NCBI GenBank assembly: GCA_009594995.1
Contig: VOPR01000002.1
Location: 1-64,000, forward strand
Direction of reading: 5' to 3'
DNA length: 64,000 bases
From: Nitrospira sp.
Lineage (GTDB): Bacteria > Nitrospirota > Nitrospiria > Nitrospirales > Nitrospiraceae
A program made the translations under genes and the position numbers. Below the pieces are notes generated by a model. The model ran no database searches. It saw nothing but the letters and a program-made list of their open reading frames with translations, and had not been told where the DNA came from. Shown piece by piece: positions 1-8,277 of the stretch. Positions within the stretch are counted from its first letter, which is position 1, and each line of letters starts with the position of its first letter.

Positions 1-205
1 TGTCCGGCAGTACACGCTGTATCTGAACGACGAGCTCGTTGACCTCTCCAAGCCGGTCGTCATCACTACCGACGGACAGCCTTCATTCGAAGGCGTTATC
101 ACGCCACAGGTCGAGACGCTCTTGCGGCAGGCTCGTCATAGGCACGATCCTGCGCAGCTCTTTCCCGCCCAATTGACTCTGCCCGTGCCCCAACGGTCCT
201 CATGA
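1..205 (+). CDS. C-terminal end of an alpha/beta-hydrolase-like protein (5' part outside window)
   Basis: An open frame enters from the left edge at base 2 and stops at TGA 203-205, giving about 67 residues. The visible tail carries LNDELVDLSKPVVITTDG followed by a run ending in LLRQARHRHDP. This 'VDLxKPVxVxxNG ... LLxxAxxRxDP' pattern resembles the extreme C-terminus of prolyl-oligopeptidase or esterase-type alpha/beta hydrolases. That resemblance is from memory, and the catalytic part is not in the window. The stop overlaps the start of the next gene (ATGA), so the two are probably co-transcribed. Confidence 0.45.
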   Translation, partial: VRQYTLYLNDELVDLSKPVVITTDGQPSFEGVITPQVETLLRQARHRHDPAQLFPAQLTLPVPQRSS

Positions 206-1011
206 CCCGGGCCGGAACGGCGGTTCGCCGAACGGGCGTGGCGGCCTTCGCGATCATGGCCGCAGTCGCATTGCTCGTGTCCCCTGGGCAAGCTGAACCG
301 GACCGATGCTCTCTGCTCTCGCACCATGTCGGCCTGCTGTTTCCTCTGGATCAGGTTGACGCGGCCTGGCGCTGCCGGATTGAACCGATTATCACGCATT
401 ACACGACGGCCAACCGGGTCGGACCGGAACGCACCCCGTTGCCGGAGTCGGTGTACCTTTATCTTCTAGATCATCCGGTCATGGCCGCCGCCTTGGTGAA
501 TCGTCTTGACCTCGGGTTGTATAAAGCCGAGCTACGAGGCACGCAGGAGTTTTGGGCGACCGACGGCGAAGGCACAGAGGGTGTCGTGCGTGTGCTCTAT
601 CAGGATCGCGCCACAAGGATCTATTACGTGGAGGGGACCCATGACGGACGATTTCTTCCTCGGGTCAGCGGAAGAGCGGTGGTCTTACTCAGGTTGCAGC
701 CGCTGACGGACAATCGGGGTGTCGAATCGATCGACAGCACCATGGTGTCGTACCTGCGGCTCGACAACCGATTTTTTTCGGGTCTGTTGTCGCTGCTTCG
801 TCCGTTGATCGGTAATGTGGTGAACCGGCAAATCATCAAAGCGTTTGATGCAGCCCGCCGCCTGGGCGGTGCGATGCGGGAACATCCCGAGCAAGTCCTC
901 TTCGAGGCGACGGATCCGCCGGGCCTCCCGGACGAGGAGGTCGCCTTCTTGAAAGGCGCGATCGCCGGCCTGCACAATCACTCTCGGGCACCCCAGCCCG
1001 CGCCACAATGA
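202..1011 (+). CDS. exported protein of unknown function
   Basis: 269 residues. The N-terminus has several arginines, then a hydrophobic segment (about residues 13-27) ending in SPGQAEP, which reads as a Sec signal peptide with cleavage after QA. I recognise no domain in the rest, which is mixed alpha/beta in composition with a helical, Arg/Leu-rich C-terminal third. The ATG overlaps the stop of the upstream hydrolase-like gene by four bases, and the MFS transporter starts 7 bases downstream, so the three look like one operon. The product is probably periplasmic or envelope-associated. Function unknown. Confidence 0.75.
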   Translation: MTRAGTAVRRTGVAAFAIMAAVALLVSPGQAEPDRCSLLSHHVGLLFPLDQVDAAWRCRIEPIITHYTTANRVGPERTPLPESVYLYLLDHPVMAAALVNRLDLGLYKAELRGTQEFWATDGEGTEGVVRVLYQDRATRIYYVEGTHDGRFLPRVSGRAVVLLRLQPLTDNRGVESIDSTMVSYLRLDNRFFSGLLSLLRPLIGNVVNRQIIKAFDAARRLGGAMREHPEQVLFEATDPPGLPDEEVAFLKGAIAGLHNHSRAPQPAPQ

Positions 1012-1018
1012 GAGGCTC

Positions 1019-2194
1019 ATGACGACGTCGCGTAGTTTTTTTTATCTCTGTACCCTCGGCGTGTTCTGTTTCATCAGCTACAACCTCGTGCGCATGCCGG
1101 TCCTGGCCCTCTTCGCGGAATCTCTTGGCGCAGGGCCGGAGCGGATCGGGTTGATCGTGTCCGTGTCGACGATTACCGGCGTGTTGCTGAAATTACCTTC
1201 CGGTGCCCTCTCGGATATCTACGGGCGGAAGATGCTGTTGCGAATCGGTGTGGTGGCGTTCGGACTGCCTCCCTTCATTTACCCGTTCATATCCGATCTC
1301 AATGCCTTGACGGCCTTGCGCTTTGTGCATGGCCTGGCGACGGCTATTTTCGCCCCGAGTGCCTTAGCCACTGTGGCTGATCTCTACAAAGAGCGGCGCG
1401 GTGCGGCGATGGGAACCTACACGGCCTGCACCCAGTCCGGCTCTCTCCTAGGCCCGTTTCTGGGCGGGTGGCTGGCCCATGCAGCCGGGTTTTCCACTGC
1501 GTTTGTGACGGCCGGAGTGTTCGGGTGCATCGCGATCCTGATTTTCTTCAGCCTCCACCTGGACGAGCCGCCCCCGCGTGTGCGCGAGAAGGGGCTCGCG
1601 CCGGTGATGGCGGAAATGGGGAAAGGCTTTCTCGCGGTCGCACGAAACCGGAAAGTGCTGATCACCAGTTCTACCGATGCCGCCAAGATGATTGCCAACG
1701 GTGCGCTGATGGCGTTCTTGCCGCTCTATGGCTTGTCTGTCGGGTTGAACGCCGGTGAGGTAGGTTTATTGTTCAGCGTACAGGCGGTCACGTCGTTTCT
1801 GTCCAAGCCGGTTATGGGCCGGGTGTCGGATCGGATCGGACGGCAGCCGTTGATTGTGACCGGCCTGGTCATTTGCGCGGCGACATTCATTTCCATGCCC
1901 CACGTCGGATCGTTTGCCATCCTGTTGTTGCTATCCTCCGGCTTCGGGTTCGGGGAGGCGGTGGTCTCGTCCTCATCGGCTGCGCTGGTTGCCGACAGCT
2001 CCGAGTTCAAACGGCTGGGTGCGGGGATGGGGATGCAGGGGACGGTCATGGACATCGGGCATGCCAGCGGTCCGCTCTTGGCCGGTTTTTTGATCGCCCA
2101 CGCCAGCTACCAGGGGGCGTTTGCGGTCATCGCCGGGCTTCAGATTCTTGCGGCCGTCGCCTTCTGGGCGACGATGAGAACCATCGCGCGGTAG
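1019..2194 (+). CDS. MFS transporter
   Basis: 391 residues with about 12 hydrophobic segments. Loop 2-3 carries the MFS motif A form GALSDIYGRKMLLR (about residue 62). A related copy, GRVSDRIGRQPL, occurs in the second half, as expected for the duplicated six-helix MFS fold. The length is normal for a drug- or metabolite-exporting family member, and nothing in the sequence fixes the substrate. It follows an exported protein by 7 bases and probably shares its transcript. Confidence 0.9.
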   Translation: MTTSRSFFYLCTLGVFCFISYNLVRMPVLALFAESLGAGPERIGLIVSVSTITGVLLKLPSGALSDIYGRKMLLRIGVVAFGLPPFIYPFISDLNALTALRFVHGLATAIFAPSALATVADLYKERRGAAMGTYTACTQSGSLLGPFLGGWLAHAAGFSTAFVTAGVFGCIAILIFFSLHLDEPPPRVREKGLAPVMAEMGKGFLAVARNRKVLITSSTDAAKMIANGALMAFLPLYGLSVGLNAGEVGLLFSVQAVTSFLSKPVMGRVSDRIGRQPLIVTGLVICAATFISMPHVGSFAILLLLSSGFGFGEAVVSSSSAALVADSSEFKRLGAGMGMQGTVMDIGHASGPLLAGFLIAHASYQGAFAVIAGLQILAAVAFWATMRTIAR

Positions 2195-2196
2195 TG

Positions 2197-2202
2197 TATA
2201 AT
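2197..2202 (+). promoter_or_regulatory. possible -10 element for the small membrane protein/ribE unit
   Basis: A perfect TATAAT lies just after the MFS stop codon and 57 bases before the ATG of the 35-residue protein. I see no good -35 match at the usual distance (the bases there are ATGAGA), so this is suggestive only. Confidence 0.3.
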
Positions 2203-2259
2203 GCCGCCGCCTTTTCCTGACGGGAGCACAGTACATTTTTCACAAGGAAGCAGCGAAGG

Positions 2260-2367
2260 ATGGATACGGACTTTATTGAAACACTTCAGCGCGGAATTGC
2301 CATCGTGGGCGGGGTCGGACTCCTCGGGTTTTGTCTCTATCTCCTGAAGACGCACAAGGGGGCATAA
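2260..2367 (+). CDS. 35-residue single-span membrane protein
   Basis: A short frame from ATG 2260 to TAA 2367 sits between the MFS gene and ribE. The product starts MDTDFIETLQRG, has one hydrophobic helix of about 18 residues rich in Gly, Val and Leu, and ends with the positive tail KTHKGA. That charge pattern suggests an N-out/C-in or simply membrane-anchored micropeptide. An AAGGAAG ribosome site at 2244-2250 supports translation. Only three bases separate its stop from ribE, so it is probably translated with it. Function unknown. Confidence 0.6.
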   Translation: MDTDFIETLQRGIAIVGGVGLLGFCLYLLKTHKGA

Positions 2368-2370
2368 GCC

Positions 2371-3027
2371 ATGTTCAGCGGCATTGTGGAAGAGATGGGC
2401 GCGGTCTCGGTTCTGAATAAGGGCTTGGCCGGCACGCGGCTCACCATCATTGCCTCGACGATCATGAGTGATCTGACCATCGGCGCCAGCGTGAGCGTGA
2501 ACGGCGTCTGCCTCACAGCTGTCACCAGGAGCGATCACGATTTCTCGGTCGATGTCTCGCCGGAAACGCTCTCCGTCACGACCCTCGGCAGCCTCATTTC
2601 CGGCTCGCCGGTGAATTTAGAACGCGCGATGAAATTGAACGAGCGCATCGGCGGGCACATGGTGTCCGGGCATGTGGATGGCATCGGCGCCCTCCGCAGC
2701 CGGCATCAGGACGGGAATGCGTTGGTCCTGGAAATTGAGGCGCCGAAAGATATTCTGCGCCTGTGCGTCGGGAAGGGATCGATCACCGTGGACGGCATCA
2801 GCCTGACGATCAATGAGGTGACCGAACGCTCCTTCCTCGTTGCAATCATCCCGCACACGGCGAAAGTGACGACGCTCGGGCTGAAACAGGTGGGCGACAA
2901 GGTCAACCTGGAGTCGGACCTGATCGGCAAGTACGTTGAAAGGCTATTACAGGAGCGTGGACTCCTTCCCCCGAAGCCCACGCCGGTCATCGACAAAGAT
3001 TTTCTGCAGCGTCGGGGATTGATCTGA
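2371..3027 (+). CDS. ribE: riboflavin synthase alpha chain
   Basis: 218 residues, the usual length. The enzyme dismutates two 6,7-dimethyl-8-ribityllumazine molecules to riboflavin in the cytoplasm. The protein is two tandem lumazine-binding barrels. The first begins with the hallmark MFSGIVEEMG and includes SVNGVCLT. The second includes GGHMVSGHVDG and the matching ITVDGISLTIN. The C-terminal helix mediates trimer formation in the family. No other rib genes are adjacent, and I see no FMN riboswitch upstream. A palindromic repeat element begins directly after the stop. Confidence 0.97.
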   Translation: MFSGIVEEMGAVSVLNKGLAGTRLTIIASTIMSDLTIGASVSVNGVCLTAVTRSDHDFSVDVSPETLSVTTLGSLISGSPVNLERAMKLNERIGGHMVSGHVDGIGALRSRHQDGNALVLEIEAPKDILRLCVGKGSITVDGISLTINEVTERSFLVAIIPHTAKVTTLGLKQVGDKVNLESDLIGKYVERLLQERGLLPPKPTPVIDKDFLQRRGLI

Positions 3028-3150
3028 CAGGATGCTGAGAAAGCTCGCCAGCGGCCTTCTCGCATCGCGCAGACTCTTTTCGTAGCTCGAAGGATACCCG
3101 TCGATCCTTCACTTGGTGCGGCCTGCCAGGACAGCCTTTTAAGCAGCCTG
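3028..3150. repeat. dispersed palindromic element, copy A
   Basis: The element starts immediately after the ribE stop, with CAGGATGCTGAGAAAGCTCG followed by CCAGCGGCCTTCTCGCATCGC. It ends with an imperfect inverse of its start (AGGACAGCCTTTTAAGCAGCCTG). The same head and tail recur in the element at 12287-12503. Both copies lie between convergently transcribed genes, so a bidirectional terminator or REP-like role is plausible. The two copies are diverged. Confidence 0.65.
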
Positions 3151-3194
3151 TGTTGTGAACGGTCAAGGCACTCTAGGATCTGCGGGTTCCCCGC

Positions 3195-3713
3195 CTACTT
3201 CACCAGAAATCCCTTGGAGTCCTCGCCGGAAGCTGTCGTGACGGTCATCATGGCCATGCCTTTGCGTCTGCCGGTCGGCACGGTCGCCGTGATCTGCGTA
3301 TCGTTGACGAATGTGAAGGTTGCGGGGTAACCGGGACCGAAGGACAGTGATCGCAGGCAGCCGGCCGGACCGAAGCCCTTGCCGGAGATCGTCACTTTCT
3401 CGCCGGCCTTGCCTTCATCCGGTGTGACCGATTGAATCTTGGGGGCCTCGCCGAAACAGGCTTGGGCCTTCGCGGCGGTTTCCGCCGAAGCATATTTGGG
3501 CGCCGGGCCTTTGGAGCTTGCGGATGCCGCCTTCTGGCCTCCGCTCTTCGCGACCGACTTTTTCTCCGGCGCTTTTTTTGCCGCCGGGGCGGAAGTCTGG
3601 TCTGCCGGTTTCTTGACCTCGTCCGCTGCTATGGCGGGAGCAACACCCCCCAGCAGCATGAGTCCCATGATCGTGGACCACAGAACACCTTGCGTTTCAC
3701 TCTGCCTTTGCAT
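3195..3713 (-). CDS. exported IPT/TIG-domain protein
   Basis: 172 residues from the ATG at 3713, chosen because GGAGG lies six bases upstream; a TTG 21 bases further out lacks a site. Residues 1-30 form a signal peptide ending AIAA. A lysine/alanine/proline-rich linker follows (about 30-70), typical of a flexible periplasmic or wall-spanning tether. The C-terminal 85 residues form an IPT/TIG immunoglobulin-like fold (IQSVTPDEGKAGEKVTISG, then GFGPAG and TATVPTG). The role is probably binding or structural in the envelope; the partner is unknown. Confidence 0.8.
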   Translation of the reverse strand: MQRQSETQGVLWSTIMGLMLLGGVAPAIAADEVKKPADQTSAPAAKKAPEKKSVAKSGGQKAASASSKGPAPKYASAETAAKAQACFGEAPKIQSVTPDEGKAGEKVTISGKGFGPAGCLRSLSFGPGYPATFTFVNDTQITATVPTGRRKGMAMMTVTTASGEDSKGFLVK

Positions 3714-3768
3714 GACCGGCCTCCATGCACACAATAATAGATGACGTTACGACTGAGCTCGAATCGGC

Positions 3769-5658
3769 TCAGTCTTCAATCGTGGAGATATCGCCCACGT
3801 CCTGTCCCAACTCCTTCGCTTTGAGCACCCGGCGCATGATCTTGCCGGAGCGTGTTTTCGGCAACGATGGCACGATATCGATTTCCTGCGGCACGGCGAT
3901 TTTCCCCAACTCTTTCAGCACATGGTCTTTGAGCGATTGCACCAGCTCTTTCGAGTCCTGATAGCCCTGCTTCAAAATGACAAAGGCCTTGATTGCTTCA
4001 CCGGCGGTGCGGTGCGGCTTGCCGATCACCGCGGCTTCCGCCACGGCATCGTGACTGACCAACGCGCTTTCGACTTCCGCCGTCCCGATGCGGTTGCCCG
4101 CGACCTTGATCACGTCGTCCGCGCGCCCCATGAACCACATGTACCCGTCGTTGTCTTTCCGGCAGACATCGCCCGCCGTGTAACAATTGGGAATGGTATT
4201 CCAGTAGACCTTATACCGATCTGGATCCTTGTAAATGGTGCGCATCATCGACGGCCAGGGTTTCTTGATTACGGCAAAGCCGCCGGCATTGCTCGGCAAA
4301 CTGTTCCCTTCCTTGTCCACCACGTCGGCTTCAATGCCGAGAAACGGCCTGGTGGCCGAACCGGGCTTGAGCGGAACGGAGGGCAGGGGGGTGACCAGGA
4401 TGGAACCGGTTTCGGTCTGCCACCAGGTATCCATGATGGGTTTGTCGCTGCCGGTCACGCGATAGAACCATTCCCAAGCTTCCGGGTTGATCGGTTCACC
4501 GACGCTGCCGAGAATACGCAGGGTCGAGAGATCGTATTTCTTGGGCCAGTCTTCCCCGTACTTCATCAACAGCCGGACGGCCGTCGGTGTCGTGTAGAAA
4601 ATCGAGACGCCATAGCGGGCGATGAGATCCCACCAGCGTCCGGGGTTGGGGTAATCAGGCTTGCCCTCGGCCATGAGAATCGTCGCGCCGTTCAGCAACG
4701 GCCCATAGACGATGTAACTGTGTCCCGTCACCCACCCGGGATCGGCGACGCAGAAATAGACGTCGTCTTCCTTCAGGTCGAACACATATTTCGTCGTGAT
4801 GTAGGTGCCGACCATATAGCCGCCATGAACGTGGACGACGCCCTTGGGTTTTCCGGTGGTGCCGGAGGTGTACAAAATATAGAGCGGTGTTTCGGCGTCA
4901 AGCGGTTCTGCTGCGCAGACGGCGCTCTGCTCTTTCAGCCAGTCGGCCCAATCGACTTCTTTCGGCGCGGTGAGCGCGACCCCGAGGGCATCCCGCCGCA
5001 CCACCACGACTTTTTCCACGGAGGGACAGGTTTGCACGGCCGCGTCGACCACAGGCTTGAGTGGAATTGTTTTGCCGCGGTCATAGCCCACGTCGGCGGT
5101 GATGACGAGACGCGCTTCCGCATCCTGGATACGGCTCGCAAGGGCGGGTGCGCTGAATCCTGAGTAGACCACGCTATGGATCACGCCGATGCGCGCGCAG
5201 GCCAGCATGGCGACGACCTGCTCGGGAATTTTGGGTAGATAAATGGTGACCCGGTCGCCCTTCTTCAGTCCCATGGCTTTGAGCGCATTGGCGCAACGGT
5301 TGACCTGGCGTAACAGTTCTCCATACGTGAAGATGCGTTCTTCGCCGTTCTCGCCGACCCAGATGATGGCGACCTTGTTGCGGCGCCAGCTGTTCGCGTG
5401 GCGGTCCAAGCAGTTGTAGGCAATATTGCAGGTCGCGCCGACGAACCATTTTGCCCAGGGGTAATTCCATTCGAGCACCCGGCTCCACGGCGAGAACCAA
5501 TCCAGTTCCTTGGCCACGTTGCCCCAGAACGCTTCCGGATCGGCAATGGAGGCCTTGTAGGCCTCGTCATAATCCTGAATATGAGCCGCCGCCTTGGTGC
5601 GCGCGGATGGCTGAATGACACGTCCTTCTTTGAGTAGGGTATCGATCTTGTCGCTCAT
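3769..5658 (-). CDS. acs: acetyl-coenzyme A synthetase (AMP-forming)
   Basis: 629 residues from ATG 5658; an ATG nine bases earlier sits only one base from GGAGG, so the inner one is preferred. The enzyme makes acetyl-CoA from acetate, ATP and CoA through acetyl-AMP. Visible signatures are the adenylation loop YTSGTTGKPKGVVHVHGG, the TWWQTETG motif, and the C-terminal PKTRSGKIMRR. The lysine of the last (about residue 606) is the catalytic residue and the known acetylation target in the family. Length and domain order are those of a full Acs. The gene stands alone on the minus strand. Confidence 0.97.
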   Translation of the reverse strand: MSDKIDTLLKEGRVIQPSARTKAAAHIQDYDEAYKASIADPEAFWGNVAKELDWFSPWSRVLEWNYPWAKWFVGATCNIAYNCLDRHANSWRRNKVAIIWVGENGEERIFTYGELLRQVNRCANALKAMGLKKGDRVTIYLPKIPEQVVAMLACARIGVIHSVVYSGFSAPALASRIQDAEARLVITADVGYDRGKTIPLKPVVDAAVQTCPSVEKVVVVRRDALGVALTAPKEVDWADWLKEQSAVCAAEPLDAETPLYILYTSGTTGKPKGVVHVHGGYMVGTYITTKYVFDLKEDDVYFCVADPGWVTGHSYIVYGPLLNGATILMAEGKPDYPNPGRWWDLIARYGVSIFYTTPTAVRLLMKYGEDWPKKYDLSTLRILGSVGEPINPEAWEWFYRVTGSDKPIMDTWWQTETGSILVTPLPSVPLKPGSATRPFLGIEADVVDKEGNSLPSNAGGFAVIKKPWPSMMRTIYKDPDRYKVYWNTIPNCYTAGDVCRKDNDGYMWFMGRADDVIKVAGNRIGTAEVESALVSHDAVAEAAVIGKPHRTAGEAIKAFVILKQGYQDSKELVQSLKDHVLKELGKIAVPQEIDIVPSLPKTRSGKIMRRVLKAKELGQDVGDISTIED

Positions 5659-5823
5659 GGGTCCCATGCCTCCACAAAACGCGGGCCTTCCGGCGCGCGG
5701 TTCAATCGTCTACGGCATTATGCGGATGGGGAGGAGGAACTGCAACCCTTCAGGCTGCGCCGAGGTCCCGTCGAAAAGCGGGCATTGGCCGCATGGGACA
5801 AGGTCGGACGCGGGGCGCCTTTC

Positions 5824-5853
5824 TTGACAGTCGGGATGGAGCGAGGGTAGGCT
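5824..5853 (+). promoter_or_regulatory. sigma-70-like promoter for the caspase-fold gene
   Basis: TTGACA (5824-5829), an 18-base spacer and TAGGCT (5848-5853) lie about 30 bases before the start at 5885. The -35 is perfect and the -10 matches four of six positions. Confidence 0.5.
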
Positions 5854-5884
5854 GAGCGCTGCATTTCACTGGATCATCGCCTTG

Positions 5885-7270
5885 ATGTACTCGCCGATCG
5901 CACCCCGTTTCCCGCGGATGATTGCCTGCCTGGTGGCCCTCTGCGCCGTCGGACTCTCCACTGATTCTTCGCCTGCCCATGCCCAGGCGGGAAAGCCGGA
6001 GGGGCTCTATTACAAGTCGTGGGCGGTCGTGGTCGGGGTGGAGAACTATCTCGTCGCGCCGAAAGTGCCCGGCGCGTTGGAGAGCTCGCATGCGGTGGCC
6101 GCGGTATTGCGTGGACTCGGCTTCGACGAAGTCATCGAATTGCAGGATAAGGAAGCCAGTTCGAGACGCCTGCTTCAGATTCTTAACGACTATCTCCCGC
6201 GCAAAGTGGGGCGCCAGGATCGTGTGGTGTTCTTTTTTGCCGGGCATGCCGGGGTGACGCAGGACTCTCAATCCAAAGATCTGGGCTTTGTGGTGCCCTG
6301 GGATGCTCAGCTCAATAATCCGGCCAAAGCCATTTCCTTGGATCAGCTCAAAGAGTTCAGCCGGCGGTCTGCCTCCAAACATATTCTGCTGCTGTTCGAT
6401 GCCAACCTGCGCGGCTGGGACGTGACGGCTCCGCAACCGCTGTCGTTAGAAGGACGCTTATCGCCGGAAAACGATACTGAAAAGCGATCCGTCCAAGTGC
6501 TCACCGCCGCTGAAAAAGAGGAAACGGTGGGCCGCGCTCCCGGGCAGAGTCCATTTGTCACGGCGCTGGTTGCCGGCTTGAAGGGTGCGGCGGATCTCAA
6601 CAAGAACGGCTGGGTGATGGCCAGCGAATTGGCGGCCCAGGTGAAGCAGGACGTGGAGCGCGAGACCAACGGCGCACAACATCCGCAGTTCATTCAACTC
6701 GAAGGCGATGGAGACGTCATCCTCGTCGAAGGGCGCAAGGAACTGTTTCTGCTCGGGAAGGAACCGAGCACGGAAGCAGACCGGATGAAGGAAGCCCGCG
6801 TGCAATACGAGCAGGCATTCGCGTTGTTGCAGCAGCAGAAGTCTGCAGAAGAAGCCCTGGAACGCCTCAATCGCGCAATTACGTACGATCCGTCCTTCGG
6901 AGACGCCTATGTGCTGAAGAGTTACATCCGGTTGGAAGTGCTGCCCGACCTGGAAGAGGCACTGGCGGCGGCTCGCGCGGCGGTACAACATGCGCCGCAG
7001 AATCCGGATTCCCATTACTCGTTGGCACTGGCCCTTGAGAAGAAGGGCCAGTACCAGGAGGCTGAGCGGGCCATGCAGCAGGCGCTGGCTGTGAACCCCG
7101 CCTATACTGATGTGTACTTCTCTCTGGGCATCCTCTACGCCGACCGGTTGAACGAGCCGCAGAAGTCCGTCGACGCGTTCCGTCGGTATCTGGAGTTGGG
7201 CGGTCAAAGCGAACGCGCGACTCACGCCGTTCAAGGTAACTCTGCCCCCGGTGAAAAACCCGCTCCTTAG
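5885..7270 (+). CDS. exported caspase-fold (peptidase C14-like) TPR protein lacking the catalytic Cys
   Basis: 461 residues from the ATG at 5885. A signal peptide ends at AHAQA (about residue 35). Residues 40-280 resemble the caspase p20 fold: the start WAVVVGVENY, the His strand FFFAGHAG (His121) and the following ILLLFDANLRG. Active C14 members have D-A-C-x-S-G at this last site. Here the cysteine is Asn174, and I find no cysteine anywhere in the mature part. The protein is therefore probably a non-proteolytic scaffold. Residues 300-445 hold three or four TPR units (for example DSHYSLALALEKKGQYQEAE). It lies just upstream of the lipoprotein block and may belong to the same envelope process (inference). 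Confidence 0.85.
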   Translation: MYSPIAPRFPRMIACLVALCAVGLSTDSSPAHAQAGKPEGLYYKSWAVVVGVENYLVAPKVPGALESSHAVAAVLRGLGFDEVIELQDKEASSRRLLQILNDYLPRKVGRQDRVVFFFAGHAGVTQDSQSKDLGFVVPWDAQLNNPAKAISLDQLKEFSRRSASKHILLLFDANLRGWDVTAPQPLSLEGRLSPENDTEKRSVQVLTAAEKEETVGRAPGQSPFVTALVAGLKGAADLNKNGWVMASELAAQVKQDVERETNGAQHPQFIQLEGDGDVILVEGRKELFLLGKEPSTEADRMKEARVQYEQAFALLQQQKSAEEALERLNRAITYDPSFGDAYVLKSYIRLEVLPDLEEALAAARAAVQHAPQNPDSHYSLALALEKKGQYQEAERAMQQALAVNPAYTDVYFSLGILYADRLNEPQKSVDAFRRYLELGGQSERATHAVQGNSAPGEKPAP

Positions 7271-7437
7271 TCCTTTCCTCCTCCTTTCAGATATCCCAGT
7301 CCGATCTTCAATGCCCGACGGGTAATCTCGGGCCAACGCACCTGCGGATATTCCGCCAGCACGGCGGCGGCCTTCGGGTCCTGAATGTCGAGTTGGACGA
7401 CCCGGATAATGCCGTCTTCAATCTGAACGTCTGCCAT
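7267..7437 (-). CDS. small conserved-looking protein of unknown function
   Basis: 56 residues starting MADVQIEDGIIRVVQLD and ending YLKGGGKD. The ATG at 7437 is preferred because GGAG precedes it by nine bases; the ATG 18 bases upstream has no site. Composition is balanced, with no signal peptide or membrane helix, so the product is probably cytoplasmic. Its 3' end overlaps the convergent caspase-fold gene by four bases. No family recognised. Confidence 0.55.
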   Translation of the reverse strand: MADVQIEDGIIRVVQLDIQDPKAAAVLAEYPQVRWPEITRRALKIGLGYLKGGGKD

Positions 7438-7517
7438 GTGTTTCGTCTCCTTCATGGAATACTGTGTAAAACGCTCTCGTCGCGAGCGATGTCGTCAACC
7501 GAAAAGCAGGTTCCGCG

Positions 7518-7546
7518 TTGACAGTGTTAGGGGTGCATGTTAGCAT
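7518..7546 (+). promoter_or_regulatory. sigma-70-like promoter of the lipoprotein block
   Basis: TTGACA (7518-7523), an exact 17-base spacer and TAGCAT (7541-7546) lie about 125 bases upstream of the first lipoprotein start at 7673. This is among the best promoter matches in the window. Confidence 0.6.
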
Positions 7547-7672
7547 AAAACCTGGTTTTTTCGCGCAATTGTGTCTCGTCACCAATTGAACCACACACGT
7601 CGATCTTCCAATATCTTGCCGCGTACAGTCGAGCCATCAGCTCTCACAGGGGTCATACCAAGGAGGAATCGT

Positions 7673-8239
7673 ATGAGTAGAGTGGAGGGGGCTTTGTCGA
7701 AGTTCACCGGGAGCGCACTGGCGCTCGTACTCCTCATCGGACTGACTGCATGCGGTGGTCCTCCGAACTGGGTGAAGAAGGGATCCGGGGCGTTCAACGA
7801 GAAAAGCGATAAGTCCTTCTACGGGGTTGGTTCGGTGGTCGGTGTCCGCAATGAACCGTTAGCCTGGGACACGGCGGAGAACCGGAGCCGCGCGGAAATT
7901 GCCAAGACCTTCGAAACCTATACCGCTTATTTGATGCGCGATTACGCGGCCTCGACGACGGCCGGCGATTTTTCCCGCAACAGTGAAGAACAGAATATCG
8001 AGCGGGCGGTGAAGACGTTCTCTGCGGTGACTCTCAACGGCGTCAAGCCGATGGATCGGTACAAAGACGAGAAATCCGGCACCTACTACGTACTCACCAA
8101 GCTCAGTCTCGAAGATATGAAAAACAACCTGGAACAGGCGAAAGAACTCAATAGCCAGGTCCGGGACTTTGTGCGAAAGAATGCCGACCGGTTGTTCGAC
8201 CGTCTGGAGAAGGAAGAAGACAAGCGGGCGACGAAGTAA
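7673..8239 (+). CDS. LPP20-family lipoprotein
   Basis: 188 residues. The ATG at 7673 has a strong AAGGAGG seven bases upstream, so the longer 222-residue frame is an artefact. The signal peptide ends with a lipobox (LIGLTAC), giving a lipid-anchored mature protein. The mature start PPNWVKKG, then KSFYGVGSV and repeated polar helices, matches the LPP20 type, in which a small alpha/beta domain faces the periplasm. It is the first gene of a block with LpoB-like, COG3014-like and second LPP20-like lipoproteins, about 40 bases before the LpoB-like gene. Exact role unknown. Confidence 0.8.
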   Translation: MSRVEGALSKFTGSALALVLLIGLTACGGPPNWVKKGSGAFNEKSDKSFYGVGSVVGVRNEPLAWDTAENRSRAEIAKTFETYTAYLMRDYAASTTAGDFSRNSEEQNIERAVKTFSAVTLNGVKPMDRYKDEKSGTYYVLTKLSLEDMKNNLEQAKELNSQVRDFVRKNADRLFDRLEKEEDKRATK

Positions 8240-8277
8240 TCACGGCATGGTCGGGGCAGTTGTCAGGAGGAGCGAGC

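Noticed and set aside
2195-2370. FMN riboswitch upstream of ribE
   Set aside because: The short leader lacks the conserved RFN stem sequences and already holds a small coding frame.
3922-5163. 413-codon open frame on the plus strand opposite acs
   Set aside because: Antisense to a full-length acetyl-CoA synthetase; GC-rich codon structure explains the openness.
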